Origin: Roseiflexus sp034432635
GTDB taxonomy: Bacteria; Chloroflexota; Chloroflexia; Chloroflexales; Roseiflexaceae
Reading direction: 5' to 3'
Length of the DNA stretch: 64,000 nucleotides
NCBI GenBank assembly: GCA_034432635.1
Contig: DAOUBK010000071.1
Coordinates: 62,001-126,000, forward strand
Part shown: positions 8,044 through 16,498 of the stretch, piece by piece
Numbering within the stretch: the first letter of the stretch is position 1
How the letters are laid out: every line of letters starts with the position of its first letter
Program-made: the position numbers and the translations under genes
The notes under the pieces: model-generated
Told to the model about the DNA's origin: nothing
The model's database searches: none
What the model saw: the letters and a program-made list of their open reading frames with translations, nothing else

Positions 8044-11000
8044 TTATAACGGCGAAGAAGGGTTGTAGTGCAGAATCCTGGCAAGTCGCTCGATGAGCTG
8101 TTCCTGCGTAAACGGTTTGTGCAGCACCGGCAACCCGGTGCGTTCGAGAAACAGGCTGCTGCGTTCCCGCATTGTGTCGCCGGTCAGAATCAACCAGCGC
8201 AGCGATGGTCTGAGCGCGTGGAGACGTTCGTACAGTTCGACGCCATCAATACCGGGCATCTGGAGATCGGTCATCACCACATCATAATCTGTAGCGAGTG
8301 CGCGCACAAATGCTTCTTCACCTTTACTCACAGCATCGACGCGGCAATCGAGCCGTTCCAGAGCGCGCTGCACCATGGTACGCGCCAGATCATCATCTTC
8401 CACCAGGAGGATCGACAGATGACGTGGCAGCGCGATGGCGGGCGGACTGGCAGTTGCGGGGTCATTGCTGGCGCGTGGTAGGCGGACGCGAAACGTCGTT
8501 CCGACCCCCTGACGACTCTCGACCCATACTTCGCCGCGGTGCTGCTGAACGATGCTGTAGACCACCGCCAGGCCCATCCCCATCCCCTGTCCAACGTCGC
8601 GCGTGGTAAAGAATGGCTCGAACACGCGCGACAGGTGTTCGGGGGCAATGCCCGGACCGGTGTCTTCGATGGCGAGCACAACACTCTCCTGTTCGGCTCT
8701 GGCACTGAAGTGCAGCAGGCGCGGCTCGTCGGGCGGACGTAACGCAAGCGCCTGGATGGCATTCAGCGCGATATTGAAGACCACCTGCTCGATCTGATGC
8801 AGTTCACCGAGCACATATGAGAGATCAGGTGGGAGATCGACAGTCACAATCACGTGCCCGGCAGCAATCTTTGCATCCAGACGCTGGAGGGTATCATCAA
8901 TAACCAGCGCGAGATCGACCGGTGCAGGTTCCAGCGTGCGTGGTTGCCCGAAGGCGCGTAATTGGTGGACGATTGCTGCGGCGCGGCGCGCCGCCCGCTC
9001 GATCTGCTCTAGGTCGGTGCGTACCGACGGTGGAATATTCTCATCCAGTTGCAACTGTGAGAGACCCAGAATCACTGCCAGTGGATTGTTCAACTCATGG
9101 GCAGCACCGGCAACCAGGCGTCCAAGCGCTACCAACTTTTCGTGCTGACGCACCTGTTCTTCCAACCGACGTAGTTCGGTCACGTCCTTGATGACAACCA
9201 GTACCTCGTCATAATCGGGGATCAGATCCAGCGACACCAGTGCGGTGAAATAACTGTTATCGGCGCGCAGCAGGTTCATTTCGAGCCGTTGCGATTTGCC
9301 TTGCCGCACCTCCAGCCACGCGCGTGTCAGCGTGGCTCGCTGATCGGTCGGAACAATGCGTAAAAGTGGTTGACTTGCGAGTTCATGGCGCTGATACCCG
9401 ATCAGGGTCAGCGGCTCCTGATTGAGTGGTTGCATCGACATATCGGGTCGGCATACGATCAGTACATCGGGTGCATTCTGAATGATCGCGTCAAGGTAGG
9501 TGCGCATCGCTTCCGCCTCACGGTAGAGGCGGGCATTCATCTGCGACGTTTCGCGCATTTCCTGGACAGTCTGCGCATTGCGGATCGCCTGTGCCAGTTG
9601 GAGTGCTATTGCCTGAGCCAGTTGCAAATCTTGGTCGTGGAAGGCATCGTGCTCACTCAGCAGTTCGAGCAATCCAATCACTGTTCCTTCGATCGGTAAT
9701 GTTACAATTGCAAGGAATGACACTTCCAACGGCAGACGTTGCAACGCGGGCATGTCAGGGGTTTGCGTGCGCAATGCGGCAACATCGACGACAATAGTGG
9801 ACGTGTTGCCTGCCAGGGCTTCGCGCTCTTCGGGGAACAGATGAACCAGCAGGCGATCAAGACGCTGTGCTATCGAGGATGCTGGATTGGCGATGGTGCG
9901 TATGTGCAGTTCTCCATTGGGATCATATAGCACAATTGCCGAACTGTGCAGGCGCATTGCGCTGCTGATAAGATCAAGCGAGGATGCCAGCGCCTCATCG
10001 ATATTGCTCGTGCGTGCCAGCTTCTGATTGATGCGGAGCAACGTCGTCAATTCCAGATTCAACCGTTGTAATTCATGCTCGGCGGCATGGCGTGCGGTAA
10101 TATCACGGCAGATCAGGTCGATCTCGATCGTGTACGTATCGATCTGGATCACCTGCGCTGTTGTTTCCAGAACGAGTGTGCTCCCCTGCTGGCTGCGCGC
10201 AGTGAATGTCCAGGGTGCAGCCGGGTACTGATGCAGACGCACCTCGTCCAGCCGTTGCCTGATGTCGTTCTGTTCGGCGGGATCGATCAGGTCGAACAAC
10301 GTCATTCCAGGAGTTGCGCCGAGAATAGTGCTGGCGGAACGGTTACAGCGCAGAATGTATCCATCAGGTGCGAGACTCAGCACCAGTTCGTCAGTCTGCT
10401 CGAACAGCAGACGATAGTGTTGTTCCGAGTGCACCAGCGCCTGATGCAGTTGCGCATTAATGACCGCTGCAGTCGCGAGTTCGGCGAAGCGATGGATAAT
10501 TGCCCGGTCGTCATCGTCGAAAGGCATGGGCAGGCGCCGCGCGACACTGAGGACGCCGATGACACTGCCCCGGTAGTGCATTGGCTGGAACAACGCAGTG
10601 CACAAATGATGGGCTTCCAGGAACGGACGGTACACTTCCGGCTCGGCTGCGACGTTGGTAAATGCCAGGGGTGTGCCCTCACGGAAGGTCCGTCCCACCA
10701 GGCTGCCGACCAGAGGGATCAGTTTACCCTTGAGATGTTCTGCAGTGCTGGCCGTCATGGCGCATACCAGCATGTCGGGGTTGTCAGTCGGCAGGAAAAT
10801 GCCAGCCTGCCCGGCGTCGAGCAGGATAGTCGCCTGACGACAGATTTCGTACAGGACATCGTCGGGCGATCTGAGGGACATGATCTCCCGGGCGGCTTTG
10901 GAGAGCGCATCGAGACGCCGGCGCCGGCGCGCGGCTTGTTCGCGCTCGATGATATGCGCCAGAAGTGATGCCAGGTGCAGAGCAATTGTTTCCAGTTGTT

Positions 11001-11784
11001 CGCGTTCTTCCACTGTGACACTGCTGCCCCACAGGTGCAGGAGGTGCTGTCGGTCGCCGGCTTCTGGCAACAGCAGAACAAGGTGCCCGCGTACACCGGT
11101 TGCACGGGCAGTATCGTTGAGCGGTTCAGGAGCGATGGCAGGCACGAACAGCGGAAGACGCTGCTGAACGATCGGCGTAAGCGTTGCCGGATCAAAGGTA
11201 GCATGCTCAAGTGGCGGCGTGGCGTACAGTGGGGCAGGTGATGCATCAGGCTGCCTGAGTTCGAAGACGGTGATCCCCACACCTGCCGGAAGAAGCAACG
11301 CACTCATCTGTGTGCATACATCGTGGAGCGATGCCGTACTGTGCAGGTAGTGCAGGCGCTGACGCAGTGTGGCGAGCAACCGTTGCAACACTGCAGTGCG
11401 CGATACTTCGTACAGGGTGACCGAGAGCCATCCCGTGCCGTTGATCGATACCGGCAACACTTCGATTTCGATATCCGCGCGATCTGATCGCCGGAACACA
11501 CAGGGATCGCCGGGATGGTTGGCGCGCACGAACGCGAGCGCCTGCTCGCAGCGGGTTCGCGTTTGCTCAGCGGCGCTGTCGGGCAGCATAGAAAATGCGG
11601 AAGCGCCGACTGTTACATCGGTGATGTGCTGTGCAGACGAACTCATCGCCACGATGACGCCGGTGGAGTCGATCAGGAGGGTGGGCCATGGTGCCGACTC
11701 GACCGATTGAAGCAAAACTGTGCGTCTGATGCGTGCATCATCGTCTGCCAGATTCTCCTGTTCCTGCGGTGCAACCGTTGGCAT
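8044..11784 (-). CDS. Hybrid sensor histidine kinase with PAS, GAF and receiver domains
   Basis: A 1246-residue cytosolic signalling protein; no membrane segment is apparent. Domains in order are a PAS-like N-terminus (about 20-135), GAF-like segments (about 140-285 and 295-445), PAS (about 455-575), a third GAF (about 590-740), PAS (about 750-870), HisKA with phospho-His in GAAHELNNPLAV (near 893), HATPase (EDTGPGIAPEHL, then MGMGLAVVYSIV) and a C-terminal receiver (about 1120-1240) with phospho-Asp in DLQMPGIDG and Lys in LHKPF. The kinase core resembles NtrB. The receiver lacks an output domain, so it probably feeds a phosphorelay or acts as self-regulator. No cognate regulator is adjacent. 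The stimulus is unknown. Confidence 0.93.
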   Translation of the reverse strand: MPTVAPQEQENLADDDARIRRTVLLQSVESAPWPTLLIDSTGVIVAMSSSAQHITDVTVGASAFSMLPDSAAEQTRTRCEQALAFVRANHPGDPCVFRRSDRADIEIEVLPVSINGTGWLSVTLYEVSRTAVLQRLLATLRQRLHYLHSTASLHDVCTQMSALLLPAGVGITVFELRQPDASPAPLYATPPLEHATFDPATLTPIVQQRLPLFVPAIAPEPLNDTARATGVRGHLVLLLPEAGDRQHLLHLWGSSVTVEEREQLETIALHLASLLAHIIEREQAARRRRRLDALSKAAREIMSLRSPDDVLYEICRQATILLDAGQAGIFLPTDNPDMLVCAMTASTAEHLKGKLIPLVGSLVGRTFREGTPLAFTNVAAEPEVYRPFLEAHHLCTALFQPMHYRGSVIGVLSVARRLPMPFDDDDRAIIHRFAELATAAVINAQLHQALVHSEQHYRLLFEQTDELVLSLAPDGYILRCNRSASTILGATPGMTLFDLIDPAEQNDIRQRLDEVRLHQYPAAPWTFTARSQQGSTLVLETTAQVIQIDTYTIEIDLICRDITARHAAEHELQRLNLELTTLLRINQKLARTSNIDEALASSLDLISSAMRLHSSAIVLYDPNGELHIRTIANPASSIAQRLDRLLVHLFPEEREALAGNTSTIVVDVAALRTQTPDMPALQRLPLEVSFLAIVTLPIEGTVIGLLELLSEHDAFHDQDLQLAQAIALQLAQAIRNAQTVQEMRETSQMNARLYREAEAMRTYLDAIIQNAPDVLIVCRPDMSMQPLNQEPLTLIGYQRHELASQPLLRIVPTDQRATLTRAWLEVRQGKSQRLEMNLLRADNSYFTALVSLDLIPDYDEVLVVIKDVTELRRLEEQVRQHEKLVALGRLVAGAAHELNNPLAVILGLSQLQLDENIPPSVRTDLEQIERAARRAAAIVHQLRAFGQPRTLEPAPVDLALVIDDTLQRLDAKIAAGHVIVTVDLPPDLSYVLGELHQIEQVVFNIALNAIQALALRPPDEPRLLHFSARAEQESVVLAIEDTGPGIAPEHLSRVFEPFFTTRDVGQGMGMGLAVVYSIVQQHRGEVWVESRQGVGTTFRVRLPRASNDPATASPPAIALPRHLSILLVEDDDLARTMVQRALERLDCRVDAVSKGEEAFVRALATDYDVVMTDLQMPGIDGVELYERLHALRPSLRWLILTGDTMRERSSLFLERTGLPVLHKPFTQEQLIERLARILHYNPSSPL

Positions 11785-11865
11785 AGTTCACCACATGTAT
11801 GGACGCTGCGCCGTTCCCTCATGCCGTTTCCAGCGTTGCGCTGCACAAGCGCCTGATACTACTGC

Positions 11866-11874
11866 ATTGTAACA
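11866..11874 (-). promoter_or_regulatory. Extended -10 promoter for the hybrid kinase
   Basis: Minus strand reads TGTTACAAT (TG-T-TACAAT, 11874-11866), about 80 bp upstream of the kinase ATG. No good -35, as is usual for extended -10 sites. Confidence 0.4.
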
Positions 11875-11934
11875 TAGCGGTTGGACAGGTTCTGTCACTA
11901 TTATGTGAACGTAACACGATCGAACATTGTCGGG

Positions 11935-11940
11935 TACAAT
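11935..11940 (+). promoter_or_regulatory. -10 element abutting the rsmI start
   Basis: TACAAT ends 7 bases before the ATG at 11948, with GTAACA about 18 bases upstream as a weak -35. Transcription from it would begin at or next to the start codon, implying a leaderless mRNA. Confidence 0.4.
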
Positions 11941-11947
11941 ACCGGAG

Positions 11948-12649
11948 ATGCTTTACATTATTGCCACCCCGATCGGCAACCTGAACGATATCTCGTTACG
12001 TGCGCTGGAAACACTGCGCGCAGTGGATGTCATTGCGTGCGAAGATACCCGCAAGAGCAGTATCCTGCTCCAGCACTACAATATTCACAAACCACTGGTT
12101 TCATTTCACGAACATAACGAACGTCAGGCGGGCGAACGCTTGATCGGATTGCTGCGTCAGGGGAAGAGCGTTGCGCTTATCAGTGACGCCGGCACTCCCG
12201 GCATTGCCGATCCTGGCTTCACGCTGGTGCGTAGTGCCATTGCTGGGGGTATCGAAGTAACCATGATACCGGGTCCGACGGCGCTGATCATGGCGCTGGT
12301 TCTCTCCGGTCTGCCGCTGCATAGTTTCACGTTCCGCGGTTTTCCACCGCGCAAGCCTGGTCCGCGGCGGCGTTTTCTCGAGGTTGATCGCGACTCACCG
12401 CATACGCTGATCTTCTACGAAAGCCCTTATCGCATTGAGGCGCTTGTACAGGATGCGCTGGCGGTGTATGGCGACCGACTGGCGGCGCTGGCGAACGATC
12501 TGACCAAGAAGTTCGAGCATGTTGAACGTGGTACGCTGTCCCACCTGCTGGCTCATCTCGCAACTGCGCGCGTTCAGGGGGAGTATGTGCTGGTCGTCGC
12601 CGGTGCAACCGCACGCATAGCCCCGGCAGACACGGAGGATCAGGAATGA
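11948..12649 (+). CDS. rsmI: 16S rRNA (cytidine-1402 2'-O)-methyltransferase
   Basis: 233-residue SAM-dependent tetrapyrrole-methylase-fold enzyme that methylates the ribose of C1402 in the decoding centre of 16S rRNA. Hallmarks are the N-terminal LYIIATPIGNLNDIS, EDTRKS, LISDAGTPGIADPG (about 82-95) and VTMIPGPTA, then FYESPYRI and the late ELTKKFE-like segment, here DLTKKFEHV. The ATG at 11948 is the natural start; an in-frame TTG at 11927 would add seven unconserved residues. No Shine-Dalgarno site has proper spacing, and a -10 element lies right upstream, suggesting leaderless translation. Confidence 0.95.
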   Translation: MLYIIATPIGNLNDISLRALETLRAVDVIACEDTRKSSILLQHYNIHKPLVSFHEHNERQAGERLIGLLRQGKSVALISDAGTPGIADPGFTLVRSAIAGGIEVTMIPGPTALIMALVLSGLPLHSFTFRGFPPRKPGPRRRFLEVDRDSPHTLIFYESPYRIEALVQDALAVYGDRLAALANDLTKKFEHVERGTLSHLLAHLATARVQGEYVLVVAGATARIAPADTEDQE

Positions 12650-12844
12650 GGCGAGTCCGGCTCGCAGGTCGCACAAGATGTGCTCATATGCGTTCGACAT
12701 CGTACTGGCGCTGGTGATCCTGATCATCAGCGTGATAGCCGTTGTGGGCGAACCCTCTGGCAAGCCAGATCGCGTCGATCGCCGATATGTCATATGTGTG
12801 CGGAAGATGGGGCTTGAGATCGCCCTGGAGGCCCTCACCCCCGG

Positions 12845-12874
12845 CCCCTCTCCCGCGTGCGCGCGGGAGAGGGG
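12845..12874. repeat. GC-rich hairpin repeat
   Basis: A perfect 13-bp stem, CCCCTCTCCCGCG (12845-12857) and its complement (12862-12874), with loop TGCG, preceded by CCTCACCCCCGG. Sequences of this form are dispersed intergenic repeats in many GC-rich genomes. No T-run follows, but it may stabilise or end the rsmI transcript. Confidence 0.6.
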
Positions 12875-12968
12875 AGACGAGCGACCTGCGTCGGGGCGTC
12901 CCGATGTGGTAGAAGTTGTGTTGGTCCATATGTTCTGTTCTCCCATAAAAGAGCGATGGGTAGGAAGG

Positions 12969-13099
12969 GCGGGCAGAGTACCCGCCGGGAGCACGGGCGT
13001 TGCGTCTGTACAGGCAGAGAGCGCGGGCAGAGTGCCCGCCGGGAGCATGGGTGTCGCGTCTATACAGGCAGAGAGCGCGGGCATGGTGCCCACGGTTGC
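12969..13099. repeat. 54-bp tandem repeat, 2.4 copies, each with an internal hairpin
   Basis: Units begin at 12969, 13023 and 13077 (exact 54-bp period), the third truncated and diverged. Each opens with a palindrome: GCGGGCA-GAG-TGCCCGC is perfect in unit 2 (13023-13039) and carries one mismatch in unit 1. The period is a multiple of three, so it stays open in one frame. Confidence 0.85.
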
Positions 13100-13311
13100 C
13101 CTACGAGGATGGGATACCTGTGTTCCGTAGCACACAGTGTAGTTGAGGACTCGACCGCCACATACCTGCGATACGTGCGTCTATGAGAACGGTCTGACCA
13201 CCGGTTGCAGCGGTCGGTTCGCTGCTCGGCTCGCTGCTGAACTGGAACGATCGCCGGCGGCAGGCAGCAATCCAGGTTCTCCCTGATTGGAACACCACCG
13301 GTCGCTCTGGT

Positions 13312-14721
13312 TTATCCCGTCATCAATTCACGGTGCAGGGCGCGCACGACGGCGTTCAATTCCTCTTCCGGCACGATGAATGAAAGGTGCCGCGAGGTGT
13401 TGCCGTGAACCATCGCCAGTACCGTGCCCTGCGCCCGCGCCAGTGCTGCCAGTGCACGCGGCGCCAGACGTGTACTCTCCGGTGCGCTGATGACCGCCAC
13501 CAGCGCCACCGGCGCACGTAAACTGATCGCGCGCAGCGCCTTGCTATCTCGCTCTGGTTGCAGACAGGCTTCGATACGCTCATATGCGTAATCGGCATCG
13601 GTGGCACGCACTGCCAGCACCAGACCTCGTTCGCTGAAACTCTGCGCGAAGGTCAGCACTTCAATGCCGCAGCCGGTCAGTTCTGCAAGGATGCGCGCCG
13701 CCAGGTCTGGCGCCCATCCGAGTTCAGCTGCTGCCAGGGGACTCATGCTGATCTCGATCAGACTGATGGACGGCGCTGAGATAATCGTGCGCGCTGTGTC
13801 GGAAGAGACATGGGGTGCGGCGACGATCCGCGTGCCTGGGATGGAGGGTCGGTCCAGACTGCGGATGTGCAGCGGAATGTTGCGATTGGCGAGCGGAGTC
13901 AGAGAGCGTGGATGGAGCACTTCGGCGCCAAGGGTGGCGATCTCGGCGGCTTCGATGTACGATAGTTCCGGCAGTGTGCGCGCTTCGGGAACCAGTTTCG
14001 GGTCGGCGGTGAGAATGCCGGGTACATCCGTCCAGATGATCACTTCACTGGCTTCGAGCGCAGCGGCGATCAGCGTTGCCGAATAATCGCCGCCACCGCG
14101 CCCAAGTGTTGTGGTTATCTTCTGGCGGGTCGCGCCGATATACCCAGTCACGACCGGAACGATACGCGATTGGGTCAACGGCAGCAGACGTGTGCGGGCG
14201 CGTGTGGTGGTTTCTTCCGGGAGCGGACGTGCATTGCCAAAGTGATCATCGGTCACGATGAGTTCGGCGCCATCGATCAACTGAGCCGCAACTCCGCCGC
14301 GTCGCAGCGCTACCGCCAGCAGTAACCCGATGAAGCGTTCACCAATAGCGGCCACAGCATCGCTGCTGCGTGGCGAATGTTCCCCAAGCGTCGCAATTGC
14401 ACGCACAATCCGGTCGAACGACTTGAGCAGGTCAGCCCACGCCCGGTAGAGAGTCTCGCGCTCCCAGTCATCGGTCACCAGGCGTTCGGCGAGTGTGCGG
14501 TGGCGTTGCCACAATTCGCGGCGCGCCTGCTCGGCGGATGTGAGGTTGCCGCGTGCCGCAGCGCGTGCTGCGCCGATCAATAGGTTGGTGACATCCGCGA
14601 TTGCCGTGCATACCACTACGACCGCCTCGCCTTCGTCGATAGCGTGGCGAACGATCCGCACCAGTTCATTGACCCGGCCGGCATCACTGACCGCAACTGC
14701 ACCGAATTTCATCACAACCAT
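13312..14721 (-). CDS. lysC: Aspartate kinase (with altered active-site motifs)
   Basis: Amino-acid kinase that phosphorylates aspartate, first step to Lys, Thr and Met. The 469 residues comprise the kinase domain (about 1-300; GRGGGDYSATLIAAAL, WTDVPGILTADPKLVPEA, LGAEVLHPRSL) and two C-terminal ACT domains (about 315-465) for feedback control. Two motifs depart from the family: the N-terminal KFGGTS reads KFGAVA, and GRGGSD reads GRGGGD. Activity may be reduced, or the protein may be a specialised paralogue. Start ATG 14721; ATG 14712 is an alternative. The gene follows metF by 6 bp, suggesting a methionine-branch role. The symbol follows general aspartokinase usage; thrA is another name. 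Confidence 0.82.
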   Translation of the reverse strand: MVVMKFGAVAVSDAGRVNELVRIVRHAIDEGEAVVVVCTAIADVTNLLIGAARAAARGNLTSAEQARRELWQRHRTLAERLVTDDWERETLYRAWADLLKSFDRIVRAIATLGEHSPRSSDAVAAIGERFIGLLLAVALRRGGVAAQLIDGAELIVTDDHFGNARPLPEETTTRARTRLLPLTQSRIVPVVTGYIGATRQKITTTLGRGGGDYSATLIAAALEASEVIIWTDVPGILTADPKLVPEARTLPELSYIEAAEIATLGAEVLHPRSLTPLANRNIPLHIRSLDRPSIPGTRIVAAPHVSSDTARTIISAPSISLIEISMSPLAAAELGWAPDLAARILAELTGCGIEVLTFAQSFSERGLVLAVRATDADYAYERIEACLQPERDSKALRAISLRAPVALVAVISAPESTRLAPRALAALARAQGTVLAMVHGNTSRHLSFIVPEEELNAVVRALHRELMTG

Positions 14722-14727
14722 GGTGTC

Positions 14728-15657
14728 TCATTCCTGAATATCGTCCAGCGGCGGCGCTGGCGGGCGCGGAAGCAATCCAGCGCGCGCGACGACCTGGGGA
14801 ATAGCCTTCGTCCACCCGACCGACATGACATGAACGCCGCGCACTCCTTCGATGGCAAGCAATTCCTGGACGAGTTCAGCAGCAATCGCAATCCCCTCTT
14901 CTTCGGGTCGAGCGGCGCGTTCCATCCGTTCGATCACCCATTCGGGCACGCGCGAACCCGGCAGATGGTCGCGCAGGAAACGCGCCGATTGCGCCGATTT
15001 GACCACCATAATGCCGGCAAGGATATACGCCTTTTGATGCAATCCGGCAGCACGCGTGTCTGCCATCCACTGGCGGAAGCGATCGAGATCGAACAGGATC
15101 TGCGTCTGGATGAACTCAGCGCCGAACTGAATCTTGCGTTCGAGCCGGGCAACGCGCTCAATATTCGGGTTGGCTACCCCGCCGAGGAAAAAGCGTGGCG
15201 CCTCGGTCAACGCAACGCCCGACTGGAACTTCCCCTCGTCGCGCATCGTGCGCAGCATTTTGAGCAACTGAAACGAGTTGAGATCCAGCACATTCTTGGC
15301 ATCGGGATGGTCGCCGATCTTGGGATGGTCGCCGGTCATCGCCAGGAAGTTGGTGATGCCGCACGCCGCGCCGCTCAGTACATCCGCCTGGAGCGCGATC
15401 CGGTTACGATGCTGGCATGTCATCTGCACGATCGGCTCCAGCCCGAGTTGACGGATGATGATGCCGGCGCCGAGCGCCGACATGCGCCCCAGACCACGCT
15501 GGTTATCCGTTAGATTGATAGCATCGACTGCATCACGCAGACCGAGCGCCAGGCGTTCGACGGTGGCGCGTGATGCACCGCGTGGCGGTGCAATCTCACC
15601 GGTTACGACGATATGACCGGCCTGCAATCGCCGCTGAAATTCGCTGAAACTCTTCAT
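14728..15657 (-). CDS. metF: Methylenetetrahydrofolate reductase family protein
   Basis: 309-residue FAD-dependent TIM barrel reducing 5,10-methylene-THF to 5-methyl-THF, the methyl donor for methionine. Visible are TGEIAPPRGASRATV, NLTDNQRG, MTCQHRNRIALQADVLS, the FAD-site FLAMTGDHPKIGDHP and the folate-side GAEFIQTQILFD. The ATG at 15657 is preferred to an upstream frame start at 15726, because the added residues show no homology. Its stop lies 6 bp before the aspartate kinase ATG and its start 23 bp after the stress-protein stop, so all are probably one transcript. The family includes forms acting with corrinoid proteins, so the electron donor is uncertain. Confidence 0.88.
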   Translation of the reverse strand: MKSFSEFQRRLQAGHIVVTGEIAPPRGASRATVERLALGLRDAVDAINLTDNQRGLGRMSALGAGIIIRQLGLEPIVQMTCQHRNRIALQADVLSGAACGITNFLAMTGDHPKIGDHPDAKNVLDLNSFQLLKMLRTMRDEGKFQSGVALTEAPRFFLGGVANPNIERVARLERKIQFGAEFIQTQILFDLDRFRQWMADTRAAGLHQKAYILAGIMVVKSAQSARFLRDHLPGSRVPEWVIERMERAARPEEEGIAIAAELVQELLAIEGVRGVHVMSVGWTKAIPQVVARAGLLPRPPAPPLDDIQE

Positions 15658-15680
15658 AGCATGTATTCTAATACAAATGT

Positions 15681-16496
15681 TCAACCACGGGGAGTACGTC
15701 GGGCAACCAGCACGGTGCGCGGGCAACGATCGAGCAGGTCACCGGTCAGGTCTTCGAGCAGTACACGATCAAGGGGACCCGCGGCGTGATGGGTTCCGAC
15801 CGCAAGGATGTCGTAATCGCCCTCTTCCAGTTCTGTCAGGATTTCGTCCAGCACCAGACCGAAGCGTATCCGGATCGTGACGGCGACTCCGCGCGCGTGC
15901 AGCCATGCCGCGACCTGTTGCAGCGTCGTCGCTTCTGGCGTCTGGCTCTCCAGGAAGGTAGCTTCGTCGAACATCGATGGCGCCAGCGCTTCGAACACGA
16001 TTGGCTGCTGGGAGACAACGTGCAGCAGGGTGATGGAAGCGCCCAACGGCGCTGCCAGTTGCGCCGTGTACCCGGCGGTGGCAAAGGTATGCTGATCGCC
16101 GCCGCTGGCAAGCAGAATGCGCCGGATGGGGCGCGCCGGGCCATGCACCCGCAGAACGGCAGAGCGCAGGCGGCGCGTCAGCGCGTCGCTGCGTCGCAGG
16201 GGCAGCAGACGTTCCAGCGGGCGCTGAAAACGTCCGAAGATCACCAGATGACTGGTCTTCTCGTCAACGACGGTCATGATCGCTTCCTGCGGCGTGCCTT
16301 CCACCACCCGGCGCCGGACTTCCACGTCAGGTGGAAGGCGCAATCGCGCCAGTGCATCGTCGAGCAGGGGAGCATTGCTCATACCGCCGCCCGTTACCAG
16401 GGTCACCAGCGTTGCAACATGTCCGGCGAACTGGGCTGCAGTGGCGAGTGCTTCGTCGCGCCAGGGACCGGGACCGGCGTAGATCAGCAGATTCAT
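15681..16496 (-). CDS. Universal stress protein with two tandem UspA domains
   Basis: 271 residues. The N-terminal half (1-130) is a degenerate Usp fold beginning MNLLIYAGPGPWRDEALATAAQ. The C-terminal half (about 140-268) is better conserved, with RRILLASGGDQHTFATAGYTAQLA, LLHVVSQ and AVGTHHAAGPLDRVLLEDLTGDLL, the last resembling the ATP-phosphate loop G-2X-G-9X-G in shortened form. Such proteins bind ATP or act as stress and energy sensors. The ATG at 16496 is used although the frame stays open to 17057, since the extension only mirrors the transporter gene on the same strand. It lies 2 bp after the transporter stop. Confidence 0.85.
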   Translation of the reverse strand: MNLLIYAGPGPWRDEALATAAQFAGHVATLVTLVTGGGMSNAPLLDDALARLRLPPDVEVRRRVVEGTPQEAIMTVVDEKTSHLVIFGRFQRPLERLLPLRRSDALTRRLRSAVLRVHGPARPIRRILLASGGDQHTFATAGYTAQLAAPLGASITLLHVVSQQPIVFEALAPSMFDEATFLESQTPEATTLQQVAAWLHARGVAVTIRIRFGLVLDEILTELEEGDYDILAVGTHHAAGPLDRVLLEDLTGDLLDRCPRTVLVARRTPRG

Positions 16497-16498
16497 AC

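Larger units (their letters stand above)
12650..13311. other. Repeat-rich intergenic region after rsmI
   Basis: No secure gene. It contains a 13-bp-stem hairpin repeat (12845-12874) and a 54-bp tandem repeat (12969-13099). An open frame at 12678-13130 begins with a hydrophobic stretch (about residues 6-24) but then runs through both repeats, so only its first 50 codons could be genuine and I do not call it. A short frame around 13205-13310 reading GSLLGSLLNWNDRRR looks like a membrane-protein scrap. Confidence 0.5.

Noticed and set aside
10075..10968. 297-residue plus-strand open frame inside the hybrid kinase
   Set aside because: Antisense to PAS/GAF coding sequence; no ribosome site or domain is visible.
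12969..13099. CRISPR array
   Set aside because: The 54-bp units are contiguous with no unique spacers and no cas genes occur in the window.
12678..13130. 150-residue plus-strand open frame after rsmI
   Set aside because: Beyond about 50 codons it is made of the hairpin repeat and the 54-bp tandem repeat, so most of it is not a real protein. The first hydrophobic stretch could be a small gene but has no ribosome site.
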